A DNA stretch of 64,000 nucleotides. It comes from JADJOY01 sp016713535 [NCBI: Deltaproteobacteria bacterium]. GTDB taxonomy: Bacteria; JADJOY01. The stretch is from assembly GCA_016713535.1 (NCBI GenBank), contig JADJOY010000035.1, positions 1 through 64,000 on the forward strand. Reading direction: 5' to 3'. Under the pieces are notes generated by a model. It saw nothing but the letters and a program-made list of their open reading frames with translations, made no database searches and was not told the origin of the DNA. Position numbers and translations under genes: made by a program. This document shows, in pieces, positions 46,718-55,822 of this stretch. Position 1 is the stretch's first letter, and each line of letters opens with the position of its first letter.

Positions 46718-47740
46718 TCAGGCCGCCGCGGCGGGGGCGATCGAGAACGGCGGCGTGGCCAGCTTGTTGTGACCGGTGTTCGAACCGCGGATCAGCACCG
46801 GAAACCGGTCCGGGTGCATCTCGCAATCGGGCGCCGCGTATCCGAAGGTGACCGCTGCACGCCGATTCGGTGTGTTGTTGCCAGGCGCGGTGTGGATCAT
46901 GTCCTCGCGGAAGATCCAGAACTCGCCGGCCTTGCACTCGAGCGGCCGCGGCTTGGACGGCATGCGTTTGAGCGCGTCGATTGTGATCAGGTTCACGTTG
47001 TCGCCCGCGTACTCCGCCCACATCTTCTGCTCGGCCCGGGTGAGGCCGGTGAGTGGCGGCGCGCGGAAGTTGTTCTTCACCAGGCCACCGTTGCCGCGAT
47101 CGAAGAGCTGTTTGATCCGCTGCCCGGCGCCGATCATCCGTAGCGCGCTGCACACCAGCGGCCACGCGCCGCGCCCGATCTTGAGCTTGGGCGTCAGGGT
47201 GAAGTGGTCGACTCCGTACTCGTCGAGGAACTTCCGGGTCGGGAACATCCAGTAATCGACCGGCGCGAACCGTGGCACCATCTCGTCCTGCCATCGGATG
47301 AACTGGGATCCGGGCTGAACCCACAGGCAGCCGCTCTCGAGCGTCGCCGGCTCGAGCGCCACCCACACCGCGATCGAGGCGCACTTCTCCCGGGGACGAG
47401 AGGCGGTCGGCCAGGTCTGGTCCTTGCGACCGTCGCGATGGACACCGGTCGCCTTCGCGCCCGGCTTCTTCACGAACGTCCAAGCGCGCCAGAAGAGCAC
47501 GTCGTCGCCGATGATCGACCGGATGCGGTCCACGATGGCGGGATCGCTACCCAACCGGAAGACGTTCTCGTCGAGCATGTGGGCGTCCATGGTCAGATTG
47601 GCCCAGGGCGGCCCCTTGGGATCGTCGAGCAAGGGCTGGAGCGTGCGGCAGAGCTCCGCCATCTGGGACTCGCTCCGGACCTGGAACGGCCCGATACAAC
47701 CATCGCGCTCGAACGCCTCGAGCTGCTCACGCGTCAGCAT
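46718..47740 (-). CDS. Phytanoyl-CoA dioxygenase (PhyH) family protein
   Basis: A 340-residue Fe(II)/2-oxoglutarate oxygenase of the PhyH family, starting at the ATG at 47740 (MLTREQLEAFERDGCIGPFQ, a typical PhyH start). The iron-binding triad is visible: HRDG in KATGVHRDGRKDQTWPT (HxD) and the distal His in FREDMIHTAPGNNTPNRRAA; the following RRAAVTFGY supplies the 2-oxoglutarate-binding Arg. SIAVWVALEPATLESGCLWV and QPGSQFIRW are the usual core strands with the PGSH-like turn. Length is normal and the frame unbroken. The family hydroxylates acyl-CoAs, amino acids and many natural products, so the substrate cannot be fixed. It is divergent from the acyltransferase-3 gene (220-bp gap) and convergent with the PHP-type hydrolase. 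Confidence 0.88.
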   Translation of the reverse strand: MLTREQLEAFERDGCIGPFQVRSESQMAELCRTLQPLLDDPKGPPWANLTMDAHMLDENVFRLGSDPAIVDRIRSIIGDDVLFWRAWTFVKKPGAKATGVHRDGRKDQTWPTASRPREKCASIAVWVALEPATLESGCLWVQPGSQFIRWQDEMVPRFAPVDYWMFPTRKFLDEYGVDHFTLTPKLKIGRGAWPLVCSALRMIGAGQRIKQLFDRGNGGLVKNNFRAPPLTGLTRAEQKMWAEYAGDNVNLITIDALKRMPSKPRPLECKAGEFWIFREDMIHTAPGNNTPNRRAAVTFGYAAPDCEMHPDRFPVLIRGSNTGHNKLATPPFSIAPAAAA

Positions 47741-47959
47741 TCGCGCCCCTCTTCGCTGTGACCGCCCGCGGCGCTGGGACTCGCTTCGGGACGACCGGAG
47801 ATCCTCCTAGCATACCGTCGTGAACAGGGTGGAGACGAGCCGCCGATGCCGTTGCGCGTCCGACTCACGCCTCCACCGCCGGCCGACGCCCACGCACCGC
47901 GTGGCCATTTGATAAGCTTGCGCGCCCTCGAAACGCCGCGCACACCGACGAGACCCCGA

Positions 47960-49306
47960 ATGAGCGCACCTTCCGCCCCCTCCGCCACCCCCCCCCACCC
48001 GGAGCTCAAGGTCAGGGACGCGTTCTCGCTCCAGCGCGGGTTCCGTGCGCTCACGACCCCGTCGACCGTCCAGATCGGCGCGCTGGATGGCCTGCGCGCG
48101 TTCTCGGTGATCTGGATCATCGCGTACCACACGGCATACGCGGCGCAGCTCTACATCGACCCGGCACGTTACCAGGCGATCGAGTCCGCCGGGATCCTCA
48201 TGCCGGTCACCCTCGCCGCTCACTACGCGCTCGACGTGTTCTTCGTGATGAGCGGCTTCCTCATCGCGCAGCTCTTGCTCTCGGAGAAGCGCCGCTACGG
48301 CGACATCGCCCTGCCGCGATTCTACGCGCGGCGTGCGCTTCGGCTGTTGCCCGCCTACTACCCGGCGATGCTGTTCCTGTTCCTGGCCGAGCCCTCGCAG
48401 GTCAAGCCCGCGATCCTCGACTTCAACCACATTCTCGGGATCGACTGGCAGATCGACCTGCACATGCCGAACTGGGGGGCGAACCTCCTCTACTTCAACA
48501 ACTTCCTGCCGTGGGACCGCCAGTTCATGGGCTGGTCGTGGACCCTGGCCATCGAGGAGCAGTTCTACATCACGTTCCCGCTCTTCCTGATGTTCGTGTT
48601 CAAACGCGGCTGGCCACTCCTACGGACCTTCGTGATCATGTTCGCGCTCGCGTTCGTGGTGCGCGCGATCGTCGCGGTGGTGGTGTTGCCCCACTCCGAC
48701 GTTCAGAACGCGATGTTCGTGAAGAGTCACACGCGTTACGGCAGCATCCAGCTCGGCGTGATCTGCGCCTACTACTACTTGTTCGTGAAAGACGTCGCGG
48801 CCCGAAAGCGCTTCATACGGTGGCTGTTCCTCGGCCCGGTGCTCTTCGTGGTCGGCGTGGTGCTGTGGAAGAAGACCGGCATGTTCCTCGGCGCGCGCGA
48901 GGTCACGATCCGATCCGCCCACCACTACCTGATCGGATCCCTGATCTGCTGGGTGGTGATGAACGTGATCGAACCGGTGAAGCCCATGTTCTGGCGCTTC
49001 GTCGACCGATTGATGTCGACCCGGATCCTGTTCATCCTCGCACAGGTCTCCTACTCGACGTACCTCCTGCACCTCACGGTCATCGCACTGGTCTATCGCT
49101 ACGTGGACGCTCACCATCCGTTCGGGCTGCAGGTGCCCGACACGCCCGCGGGTGTGCTGGCGTGGATCCTGCCCTTCATCGCGATCTGCGCGCTCGCGGC
49201 CACGCCGATGTACCTGTTCATCGAGCACCCGTGCATGGTGCTCCGGAACATCTGGTTCCGGCGGCGTCAGGCGCCGCTCGCCCAGCCGGCGCCCATCGCG
49301 ACCTGA
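47960..49306 (+). CDS. Acyltransferase-3 family membrane protein
   Basis: This 448-residue multi-pass protein is placed at the ATG at 47960 (MSAPSAPSATPPHPELKVRD); an in-frame ATG at 47846 is possible but would add a low-complexity Pro/Arg leader. The family (OafA/NodX-like) O-acylates glycans or lipids from acyl-CoA across the inner membrane. Signatures: IGALDGLRAFSVIWIIAYHT with the catalytic His of the R..H pair, ALDVFFVMSGFLIAQLLLSE, FYARRALRLLPAYY and GWSWTLAIEEQFYITFPLFL. Around ten membrane helices follow, ending in SYSTYLLHLTVIAL and PMYLFIEHPCMVLRN, both conserved. The frame is unbroken. Neighbouring P450 and, further on, glycosyltransferases fit a role in decorating a surface glycan or lipid. 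Confidence 0.9.
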   Translation: MSAPSAPSATPPHPELKVRDAFSLQRGFRALTTPSTVQIGALDGLRAFSVIWIIAYHTAYAAQLYIDPARYQAIESAGILMPVTLAAHYALDVFFVMSGFLIAQLLLSEKRRYGDIALPRFYARRALRLLPAYYPAMLFLFLAEPSQVKPAILDFNHILGIDWQIDLHMPNWGANLLYFNNFLPWDRQFMGWSWTLAIEEQFYITFPLFLMFVFKRGWPLLRTFVIMFALAFVVRAIVAVVVLPHSDVQNAMFVKSHTRYGSIQLGVICAYYYLFVKDVAARKRFIRWLFLGPVLFVVGVVLWKKTGMFLGAREVTIRSAHHYLIGSLICWVVMNVIEPVKPMFWRFVDRLMSTRILFILAQVSYSTYLLHLTVIALVYRYVDAHHPFGLQVPDTPAGVLAWILPFIAICALAATPMYLFIEHPCMVLRNIWFRRRQAPLAQPAPIAT

Positions 49307-49371
49307 TCCGCTCCTGATCCGACCCCTCGCCGGCGCGGCGCGGAACGGTCCGCGACGCGCCGCAGGGCCGC

Positions 49372-50679
49372 TCAGGCGGCTTCGAGGATGACCGGCATTC
49401 CGTCGGAAGGCGCGAGCACGGTCGAGGTGCGAATCACCCGGGGCTCGAAGCCCGGCACCGGTCGCGGCACGATCTTGGTCAGCGCCTGCGCGATCACGAT
49501 CTTCATCTCGTAGTAGGCGAACGACATCCCGACGCAGAGCCGGGTTCCGCCGCCGAAGGGATAGAAGGCGTACGGACTCACGCGGGTGCCGACGAAGCGC
49601 ATCGGATCGAACCGTTCGGGGTCGGGCCACACGTCGGCCCTGCGGTGCGTCAGGTAGGTCGAGGCGATGACGCACGTGTCCTTCGGCAAATCCCACTCGC
49701 CGACTCGCGCGGGCGCCTGGAGATCGCGCGCCATGAGCGGCAGGATCGGGAAGAGCCGGAGCGTCTCCTTGATCACGCCTTCGAGGTACTCGAGCTTCAC
49801 GACGTCGTCCGGCTTGACCGGCCCCTTGCCGACCACGCGAGCGATCTCCTCGCGCGCCTTCTCCAGCACCTCAGGGTGCTTGGTCAGCCGGTAGAAGGTC
49901 CACGCGAGCGTGGTCGCGGTGGTCTCGTGGCCCGCCAGCAACAACGTGACGAGGTTGTCGCGCAGCGCCTGATCCGAGAGCGGCTTGCCCGACTCGTCGC
50001 GCGCCGACACCAGGAGATGGAGGACGTCTTGACGCTCGATGCCTTCGGCGGCCTCGGCCCTCGAGCGAGCGATCTCGGCATAGAGGATGGCGTCGATCTG
50101 GCTCAGCACCGGCCGGAACAACCCCAGCTTGGCCTGAATCAAGGGAAAGAACTCGGAGCGCGTCATCACCTGGAGACAGAGGCTGCGCAGGCGCTCGAAG
50201 TTCTCGCCCTTCTCGACGCCGAAGATCGTGCGCATGACCACGTCGAGGCTGATCTCGTGGACGGCCGGGTTGATCTGGAACGGCTTGCCGAGCGGCCAGC
50301 GGCTCACCGCTTCGTTGGCGATCTCGCGCATCACGTCGCCATAGGCGCGCATTCGGGCGCCGGTGAACGGCGGCGCGACGAGGCGGCGAAGGTACGTGTG
50401 AACGTCGCCGTCCGAGAGGAAGATCGATTGCTTGCCGACGACCGGGCCGGTGATCGCGTTCGAGACGCCACCGTAGAAGACGTTGGCGTCGCCCGCGAGG
50501 ATCTCCTTCACCTGGTCGGGGTGCGAGAACACGACCGTCGGCGGGGCACCCGGCCAGCGGATCGTGAACGGCTCGCCGAGCCGCTTGTGGCACTCCTCCA
50601 GGAAGGGGATCGGGGCTTTCGCCCAGCGATAGAACTGAACGATCGGGGACTGCGGCAGCGAAGGAGGCAACGCGGTCAT
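49372..50679 (-). CDS. Cytochrome P450
   Basis: A 435-residue soluble P450. The start at 50679 (MTALPPSLPQSPIVQFYRWA) is preferred; an ATG 12 codons upstream (50715) is also possible. Signatures: the I-helix oxygen-binding motif LLLAGHETTATTLAW, the ExxR pair in GVIKETLRLFPILPLMAR, the PERFDPMRF meander, and the haem-binding loop FYPFGGGTRLCVGMSFAYYE with the cysteine ligand. The pattern resembles the CYP110/CYP4-like group of bacterial P450s that hydroxylate fatty acids or terpenoids. There is no membrane anchor. The GC-rich start region overlaps the presumed promoter zone of the divergent murJ gene (233-bp gap). No ferredoxin or reductase gene is visible, so redox partners are elsewhere. 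Confidence 0.9.
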   Translation of the reverse strand: MTALPPSLPQSPIVQFYRWAKAPIPFLEECHKRLGEPFTIRWPGAPPTVVFSHPDQVKEILAGDANVFYGGVSNAITGPVVGKQSIFLSDGDVHTYLRRLVAPPFTGARMRAYGDVMREIANEAVSRWPLGKPFQINPAVHEISLDVVMRTIFGVEKGENFERLRSLCLQVMTRSEFFPLIQAKLGLFRPVLSQIDAILYAEIARSRAEAAEGIERQDVLHLLVSARDESGKPLSDQALRDNLVTLLLAGHETTATTLAWTFYRLTKHPEVLEKAREEIARVVGKGPVKPDDVVKLEYLEGVIKETLRLFPILPLMARDLQAPARVGEWDLPKDTCVIASTYLTHRRADVWPDPERFDPMRFVGTRVSPYAFYPFGGGTRLCVGMSFAYYEMKIVIAQALTKIVPRPVPGFEPRVIRTSTVLAPSDGMPVILEAA

Positions 50680-50911
50680 CGTGCGCCCCGGTGGGTCGAA
50701 AGGGTTGGTGAACACAGAAGTATGCCCAATCCTGCACTCCGGTTGCCATCCCGCACCGTGCCCGTGGTCACTCGACTCCGATCGCAGGCGAACCCGCGCC
50801 AGCTCACGAGCCCCGACGGCGCGCCTGGTTCGGCATCCGGCGGTGACCTTGGTACGCTTGGCCGGTTCCTCATCTCAGCCGGGTGATCCCGGCCACCCCC
50901 GGAGCGCCATC

Positions 50912-52605
50912 GTGAGCGCAAACGCGCCGCAACCCAAGGTGAAGGCGCAGAAGATCTCCAAGGCGTCTCCTTTCATCGCCGCCTTCAGCATCCTCACGAT
51001 CGTCATCGGTGCTTACTCCTGGATCCTGGTGGCCAAGCAGTTCGGTGCCACCAACGATGCAGACCTGCTGTTCTGGGCCACGCTCGTGCCGGTGATGTTC
51101 GGCCAGCACACGCGCGGTGCGCTCAACCTGGCGTTCGTTCCCAGCTTCGCGGGGACCCGGGTCTCGGGCGGCGAGGAGCGCGCCTGGAGGCTCGCGTCGA
51201 GCTTCGCCAACCTCGTGGTCTCGGTGGCTTTCGGCGTCGTGGTCGTCTACGCGCTGCTCGCGCCGCTCGGCTTCCGACTCGCGAGCGGCCACGATGCGAG
51301 CGCCATCCGCGAGTTCGGCCGGCTCACCCGCATCCTCGCGCCGATCCTGCTGCTGTGGGTGGTGTTCGCGCTCGTCGAGGCGCTGCTCTACTCGTACCAG
51401 CACTACACCACGACGTCCTTCTCGACGATGATCTCGAACGTCGGGCTCATCCTCGGAGTCGTGGTGCTCGGACCGCGGCTCGGGATCGTCGGTGCGGCGA
51501 TCGGTATGACGTGTGGCTACGTCGTCCAGGCTGCGCTGCCCGCGATGCGGCTGCTCCCCTACCGTCGACTCTACTGCCGTGGCGTCGACTGGACCCAGCA
51601 GGAGCTCCGGGACGCGGTGACGCGCCTCGGACCGATCGTCATCTTCTCGCTGTGCATGCTGGGTGGGTTCGCCGTGGCCTACGGCGTGTGCGCGCGGCTC
51701 GGAGAAGGAAGGGTGTCCGCGTTCCGCTACTGCACCCAGCTGCTGATCGTCCTCCCGGCGCTGGTCAACAGCGCGATCGTGGCGCCGCTCTATCCGCGGA
51801 TGGCCGAGAAGGTCGCGCAGCGCGATCACGAGACGCTGAAGTGGATGCTCCAGACCTTCGTGCGGATGGTGTTCTTCCTCATGTTGCCGTTCGTGGTGCT
51901 GCTCATGGCGCTGCGCGTGCCGATCGTGCAGACGCTCTTCGAACGGGGCGCGTTCACCCCGGAGAGCACCCGGCTGACATCGATGGCGATGCTCGGGCTC
52001 GCGCCCTGGGTCCTCGCGATGACCCTCAACCAGCTCCCGACGTCACTCGCGATGTCCGTCGGCAAGGCTCGTCTCCTGGCGGTCATGGGGCTGGTCCTGC
52101 TCCCCATCATGGGCGGGCTCGGTCTCCTCATGTCCGACGGGCTGGGGTGGGACGTCGCGGGCATCTCGGCCGCGTTCTCGCTCAACTTCTGGCTCTCGTT
52201 CCCGCTGTTGCTGCTGATGCTGCGCCGCGAGCTGGGCGCTCTCGGCATGCGCTCGCTCTTGTTCCAGAACACGCGTACGGTCGCTGCGGCGGCGGCGATG
52301 GGCCTGGTGATCTCGCTGCCGGCCGCCGGGCTCACGCGCTGGCTCGACCAGCTCGGCGCCGCCGGGCGCCTCGCCGGCGGGGCGCTCACGCTCGCGCGGT
52401 TCTCCGAGTGCGCGGTGCTGGGGCTGGCGGGACTCGCGCTCTACGTCGTGTTCGCGCGCTGGCTCAGGGTTCCGAGGCGCTCGACTTCAAGACCGCGTTC
52501 CGCTCGATCCGCGGACCGAAAGGGGCGACCGGCGAAGGGACGGATGGGCCGACGCAGGGCGCCGATGTGGCGCGCGCGGAAGGCACGGAACCGGTCAGTT
52601 CTTGA
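50912..52605 (+). CDS. murJ: MurJ/MviN-type lipid flippase, one frameshift near 52468
   Basis: About 564 residues, starting at a GTG at 50912 (VSANAPQPKVKAQKISKASP). It is a MATE/MOP-superfamily flippase; MurJ moves lipid II, or in paralogues other polyprenyl-linked precursors, across the inner membrane. About 13-14 hydrophobic helices are visible. Family features include ILVAKQFGATNDADLLFWAT, RGALNLAFVPSFAGTRVSGG, the QLLIVLPALVNSAIVAPLYP segment and LFERGAFTPESTRLTSMAML. A GGG at 52467-52469 breaks the frame close to the end; with four G the tail reads GSEALDFKTAFRSIRGPKGA to a stop at 52605. Without repair the frame runs far into the antisense strand of the next genes, which is not credible. 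It is convergent with the SPASM radical SAM gene with an 11-bp overlap. Confidence 0.85.
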
Positions 52606-53626
52606 CCAGCGAGCGGATCCACTCGTAACCGAGCAGGTTCTCGGTCAGGAATGGCTTCAGGTTCCCGACCGGGACACCCGCGACGGCCTTCTGGCAGAGG
52701 CGGTCGCAACCTGGACAGAGGTGGCCCTCGGGAAAGCGCCGGCTCGCCATCTCCTCGCGAAGACGGCGCATCGGCTCTCCGTTCCAGATCTCCGGCAACG
52801 TCTGGGTGCGGCAATCGCCGAGGATGATGTCCTCGAAGTAGTCCTGCGGGCACGGCGACACGCGGCCATCCCAGAAGATCGTCATCGCATACCAGGGGAA
52901 CGTGCACGGCACGTAGCCACGCCCCATTCCCTCGGCCCACGTGACGTCGTCCTCCACCGTCACGTGTCCGGCCCAGTTGTGGAGGCGCTTGCGATAGAAC
53001 TTGTCGAGACCGAGGCTCCGCAGATGCTCCTCGAGCGCAACGCCTTTCGCGCGCTGCTCGGGCGTCTTCATGTCCTCCATCTCGATGACCTGGAAGATCG
53101 TGAAGGGCTTCTCGAGCTGACGCTCCTTGCGGCGTCTCAGGAAGTCCTCGATGTGCGCCAGCGTCTTCTCGAACTTTCCGTTCACCCGGTTTCGTTCGTA
53201 CGTCTCCTTGTCGTAGCCGTCGAACGAGAAGCTGAGCAGGTCCGGCGCGGCGTCGAGGAGTCGCTCGACGCGCTCCTGGTTCAGGATCGTCGCGTTGGTG
53301 TGGATCCGCGTCTTGATGCCGCGCTGTCTGCACAGGCGAACCATCTCGCAGAGCTCTTTGTGGAACGTGGACTCGCCGCGATGGGTGAGGTTCACGTCGT
53401 AGACGAAGCCGCGCGCCTCGTCCACGATCTTCTCGAAGAGCCCGAGATCCATGTAGCCGCGCGGCGGCTGTTCGGGCACCGCCTGCGGACAGTACGGGCA
53501 GCGGAGATTGCACCAGCTCGTCGGCTCGATCCAGAGCCGCACCGGCATCGCCTTGGAGACGATCTCCTGGCGCCGGAAGGAAACGTAGACCTTCGCCAGG
53601 CCGAGGAGCTGCTCGAGCTTGTTCAT
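52595..53626 (-). CDS. SPASM-domain radical SAM enzyme
   Basis: A 343-residue protein starting at the ATG at 53626 (MNKLEQLLGLAKVYVSFRRQ). The radical SAM cluster motif is WIEPTSWCNLRCPYCPQAVP (Cys39, Cys43, Cys46). The core continues VNLTHRGESTFHKELCEMVR, IKTRIHTNATILNQERVERL and LLSFSFDGYDKETYERNR. A C-terminal SPASM-like cysteine set follows: YVPCTFPWYAMTIFWDGRVS, PCPQDYFEDIILGDC and HLCPGCDRLCQ, which would hold auxiliary iron-sulfur clusters. The layout is like enzymes found in polysaccharide and lipid-modification loci. Eighty-two bp separate it from the upstream methyltransferase-glycosyltransferase gene on the same strand, so it is probably the last gene of the minus-strand glycan operon. 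Confidence 0.88.
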   Translation of the reverse strand: MNKLEQLLGLAKVYVSFRRQEIVSKAMPVRLWIEPTSWCNLRCPYCPQAVPEQPPRGYMDLGLFEKIVDEARGFVYDVNLTHRGESTFHKELCEMVRLCRQRGIKTRIHTNATILNQERVERLLDAAPDLLSFSFDGYDKETYERNRVNGKFEKTLAHIEDFLRRRKERQLEKPFTIFQVIEMEDMKTPEQRAKGVALEEHLRSLGLDKFYRKRLHNWAGHVTVEDDVTWAEGMGRGYVPCTFPWYAMTIFWDGRVSPCPQDYFEDIILGDCRTQTLPEIWNGEPMRRLREEMASRRFPEGHLCPGCDRLCQKAVAGVPVGNLKPFLTENLLGYEWIRSLVKN

Positions 53627-53708
53627 CGAATCGGGCTCAGCCGGACCGGTGGTCGCGGCGCGTCGAACGCGTCAAGGTGGCTCGTTGTCCGCCGGAGCGT
53701 CGTGTCGG

Positions 53709-55805
53709 TCACGCCGCCGTTGCGGATCGGGGCGACGCCGCCGGAGCGGCCGCGATGCCTCCGATCGCCTTCTCGACCGCGACACGCGTTTGAGCCAGGT
53801 ATCGGTCCCAGCTGTAGCGCTCGAGGTAACGGGCGCGGGCCGCTTGCGCAAGCTCGGCGGCGCGGGCCGGGTCGTTCAGCACGCCGACGATTCCCGCGGC
53901 GATCCCCTCCGGGGTCACCGGGGTCAGCCACGCGGTCTGCGCGTCGAGGACTTGCGTGTGGGTGTAGAGGTCGGTCGCCACGATCGGCCGTCCCCACTTG
54001 AGGTAGCTGTAGAGTTTGAGAGGGCTGTTCTGACCACGGCTGCGTGTCGAGACCAGCACGTCCGCGGCGCGCATGAACGCAGGCACGTCCTCGAGCGGGC
54101 GCTGGCCCGTGAAGATCACCGCCGCGCCGATCCCCAGCCGCTCCGCGCGCGCGCGGAGCTCGTCGACCTGGCGCTGCTCACCGCCGACGAGCACCAGGCG
54201 GGCGGTCGGCACCGCATCCAGCACTGCGGGGAAGCTGTCGAGCAGCAGGTCGAGGCCCTGGTTGATCTCCAGCGTGCCGGTGTAGAGCACCACGCGCGCA
54301 TGTTCCGCGGCCAGCCGGTCGAGGAGCGCCCGCGACTGCGGCGCCTCGCGCCCATCCTCGACGAGATCGTCGGGGGGGCGGTTCTCGATCAAGATGCACG
54401 GAGTGCCGGGCGAACGACGCTCCACCAGATCCACCAGGTACGGGCAGACCGCGATGACGCTCCGGGATCCGGCGATCGTGGCGCGTTCGACGAGGCTCAT
54501 CGACTGACGCGCGAGCCGCGACGTCGTGAAGCCGTAGTTGTCGAGCTGCTCCGGCAGGCTCGAGTGCATGTCGTAGAGGTGTGGAATCCCGGTCAGCCAG
54601 CCGATGAAGGCGCCGATCAGGCCGGCCTCCTCGTGGCCCTGGATCAGGTGGTAGCGGTGGCGAAGCGCGAGGGAGAGCGACTTCAACGCCACCAGCGCGT
54701 CGAGCGGGATCTTGATCCACGACGGGCCGACTCGCACGTGCCTGACGCCGGGGAGGGCAGGGATGCGGTGGATCCGCACGTTGGGGATCTCGATGTCCTG
54801 CCCGACATGGTAGGTCACGAGATCGACGTCCGCACCGAGCGTGGAGAGCGCCTCCAGGCGGTGTCGGACGCTGAAGGGCGTCCCACGCGAGCTGAAGAAC
54901 GGCTGGGGCGAGATCATCAGCACGCGCGTCCGCTGCCTGCGCGTGGCGTGGAGCGTCGCCGGAGCCCCGATCAGCCGTCGCAGCCCGACGGCCGAGAGCA
55001 TGCGCTCGATCACGCGCGACCAGCCGAGCTTGCCCAGCTTGCGGTGGAAGGCGATCGGCAGCACGAACTCGCGGTGGACCTCGTTCACCTCGAATCCGTT
55101 GCGAATCAGCTCGTGCTTCAGCTCTCGCAACGTGAAGGTCCGATAGACCTGCTCGTCGTGCTTGAGGATGCGCTTCAGCACGGGGTCGAGGCGCGCGAAG
55201 CTGGTGCGGGGAGGGACGTCGAAGACGAGGTCGCGATCGGTGACGCGGCAGAGCTCGGCGAGCACGTTCTTCCAGTCCACGACGTGCATCAGCACGCGCA
55301 TGCACATCACCGCGTCGAACGCGCGATCGGCGAACGGCAGGTGGTGGGCATCCCCCGTGAGCAGCGAGAGCCGACCACCGAGCTCGGTGCTCGACTTCTC
55401 CCCTGCGCAACCGAGCATGAGGGGTGAGGCGTCGATGCCGACCACGCGTGCGCCGTCCCGAGCGAGAGGGAGCGCCAACCTCCCCGTGCCCACGCCCACG
55501 TCGAGAATGCGCCGACCGGCGAAACCCTGACCGAGGAAACGGCGAACGACCCGTTCCTGACAGTCGGCGATCCACCCGCCCACCGCCCCGCCGAACTTGG
55601 AGCGATCGAAGTCGCGCGCGATCTCGGGGCGCAGGTACACCTGATACGAGTAATGATCGCCGTGGAGGCTCGCCACGCTCACGACGCCGGGCGCACCGCC
55701 AGCCGGCTCGGAGGTCGCGACGAGCGGCTCACCGGGCGGGGGACCACCGGCGCTGGACCGCGCGCGTGCACCGGACCCTCCGTTCGCCGTCAGCGTGCCC
55801 GACAT
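53709..55805 (-). CDS. Methyltransferase-glycosyltransferase fusion protein
   Basis: A 698-residue two-domain protein starting at the ATG at 55805. After a low-complexity start, residues about 45-270 form a class I SAM-dependent methyltransferase: RILDVGVGTGRLALPLARDG (motif I), VVGIDASPLML, LTGDAHHLPFADRAFDAVMC. Residues about 290-698 form a GT-B glycosyltransferase of the GT4 type: VLMISPQPFFSSRGTPFSVR, HLIQGHEEAGLIGAFIGWLT, VVLYTGTLEINQGLDLLLDS, VIFTGQRPLEDVPAFMRAAD and PLKLYSYLKWGRPIVATDLY. The usual ExxxxxxxE region is replaced by NSPLKLYSYLKWG, a known variant. The two halves are joined without a stop, so one polypeptide could transfer and methylate a sugar. It lies between two radical SAM genes; 17 bp separate it from the upstream one. 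Confidence 0.88.
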   Translation of the reverse strand: MSGTLTANGGSGARARSSAGGPPPGEPLVATSEPAGGAPGVVSVASLHGDHYSYQVYLRPEIARDFDRSKFGGAVGGWIADCQERVVRRFLGQGFAGRRILDVGVGTGRLALPLARDGARVVGIDASPLMLGCAGEKSSTELGGRLSLLTGDAHHLPFADRAFDAVMCMRVLMHVVDWKNVLAELCRVTDRDLVFDVPPRTSFARLDPVLKRILKHDEQVYRTFTLRELKHELIRNGFEVNEVHREFVLPIAFHRKLGKLGWSRVIERMLSAVGLRRLIGAPATLHATRRQRTRVLMISPQPFFSSRGTPFSVRHRLEALSTLGADVDLVTYHVGQDIEIPNVRIHRIPALPGVRHVRVGPSWIKIPLDALVALKSLSLALRHRYHLIQGHEEAGLIGAFIGWLTGIPHLYDMHSSLPEQLDNYGFTTSRLARQSMSLVERATIAGSRSVIAVCPYLVDLVERRSPGTPCILIENRPPDDLVEDGREAPQSRALLDRLAAEHARVVLYTGTLEINQGLDLLLDSFPAVLDAVPTARLVLVGGEQRQVDELRARAERLGIGAAVIFTGQRPLEDVPAFMRAADVLVSTRSRGQNSPLKLYSYLKWGRPIVATDLYTHTQVLDAQTAWLTPVTPEGIAAGIVGVLNDPARAAELAQAARARYLERYSWDRYLAQTRVAVEKAIGGIAAAPAASPRSATAA

Positions 55806-55822
55806 CTTCCCCCCTCTCGTTC

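Noticed and set aside
50912-54001. A single 1,000-codon MurJ fusion protein continuing past 52605
   Set aside because: Beyond 52470 the frame reads antisense to the SPASM radical SAM and fusion-protein genes. Restoring one G gives a normal MurJ end at 52605.
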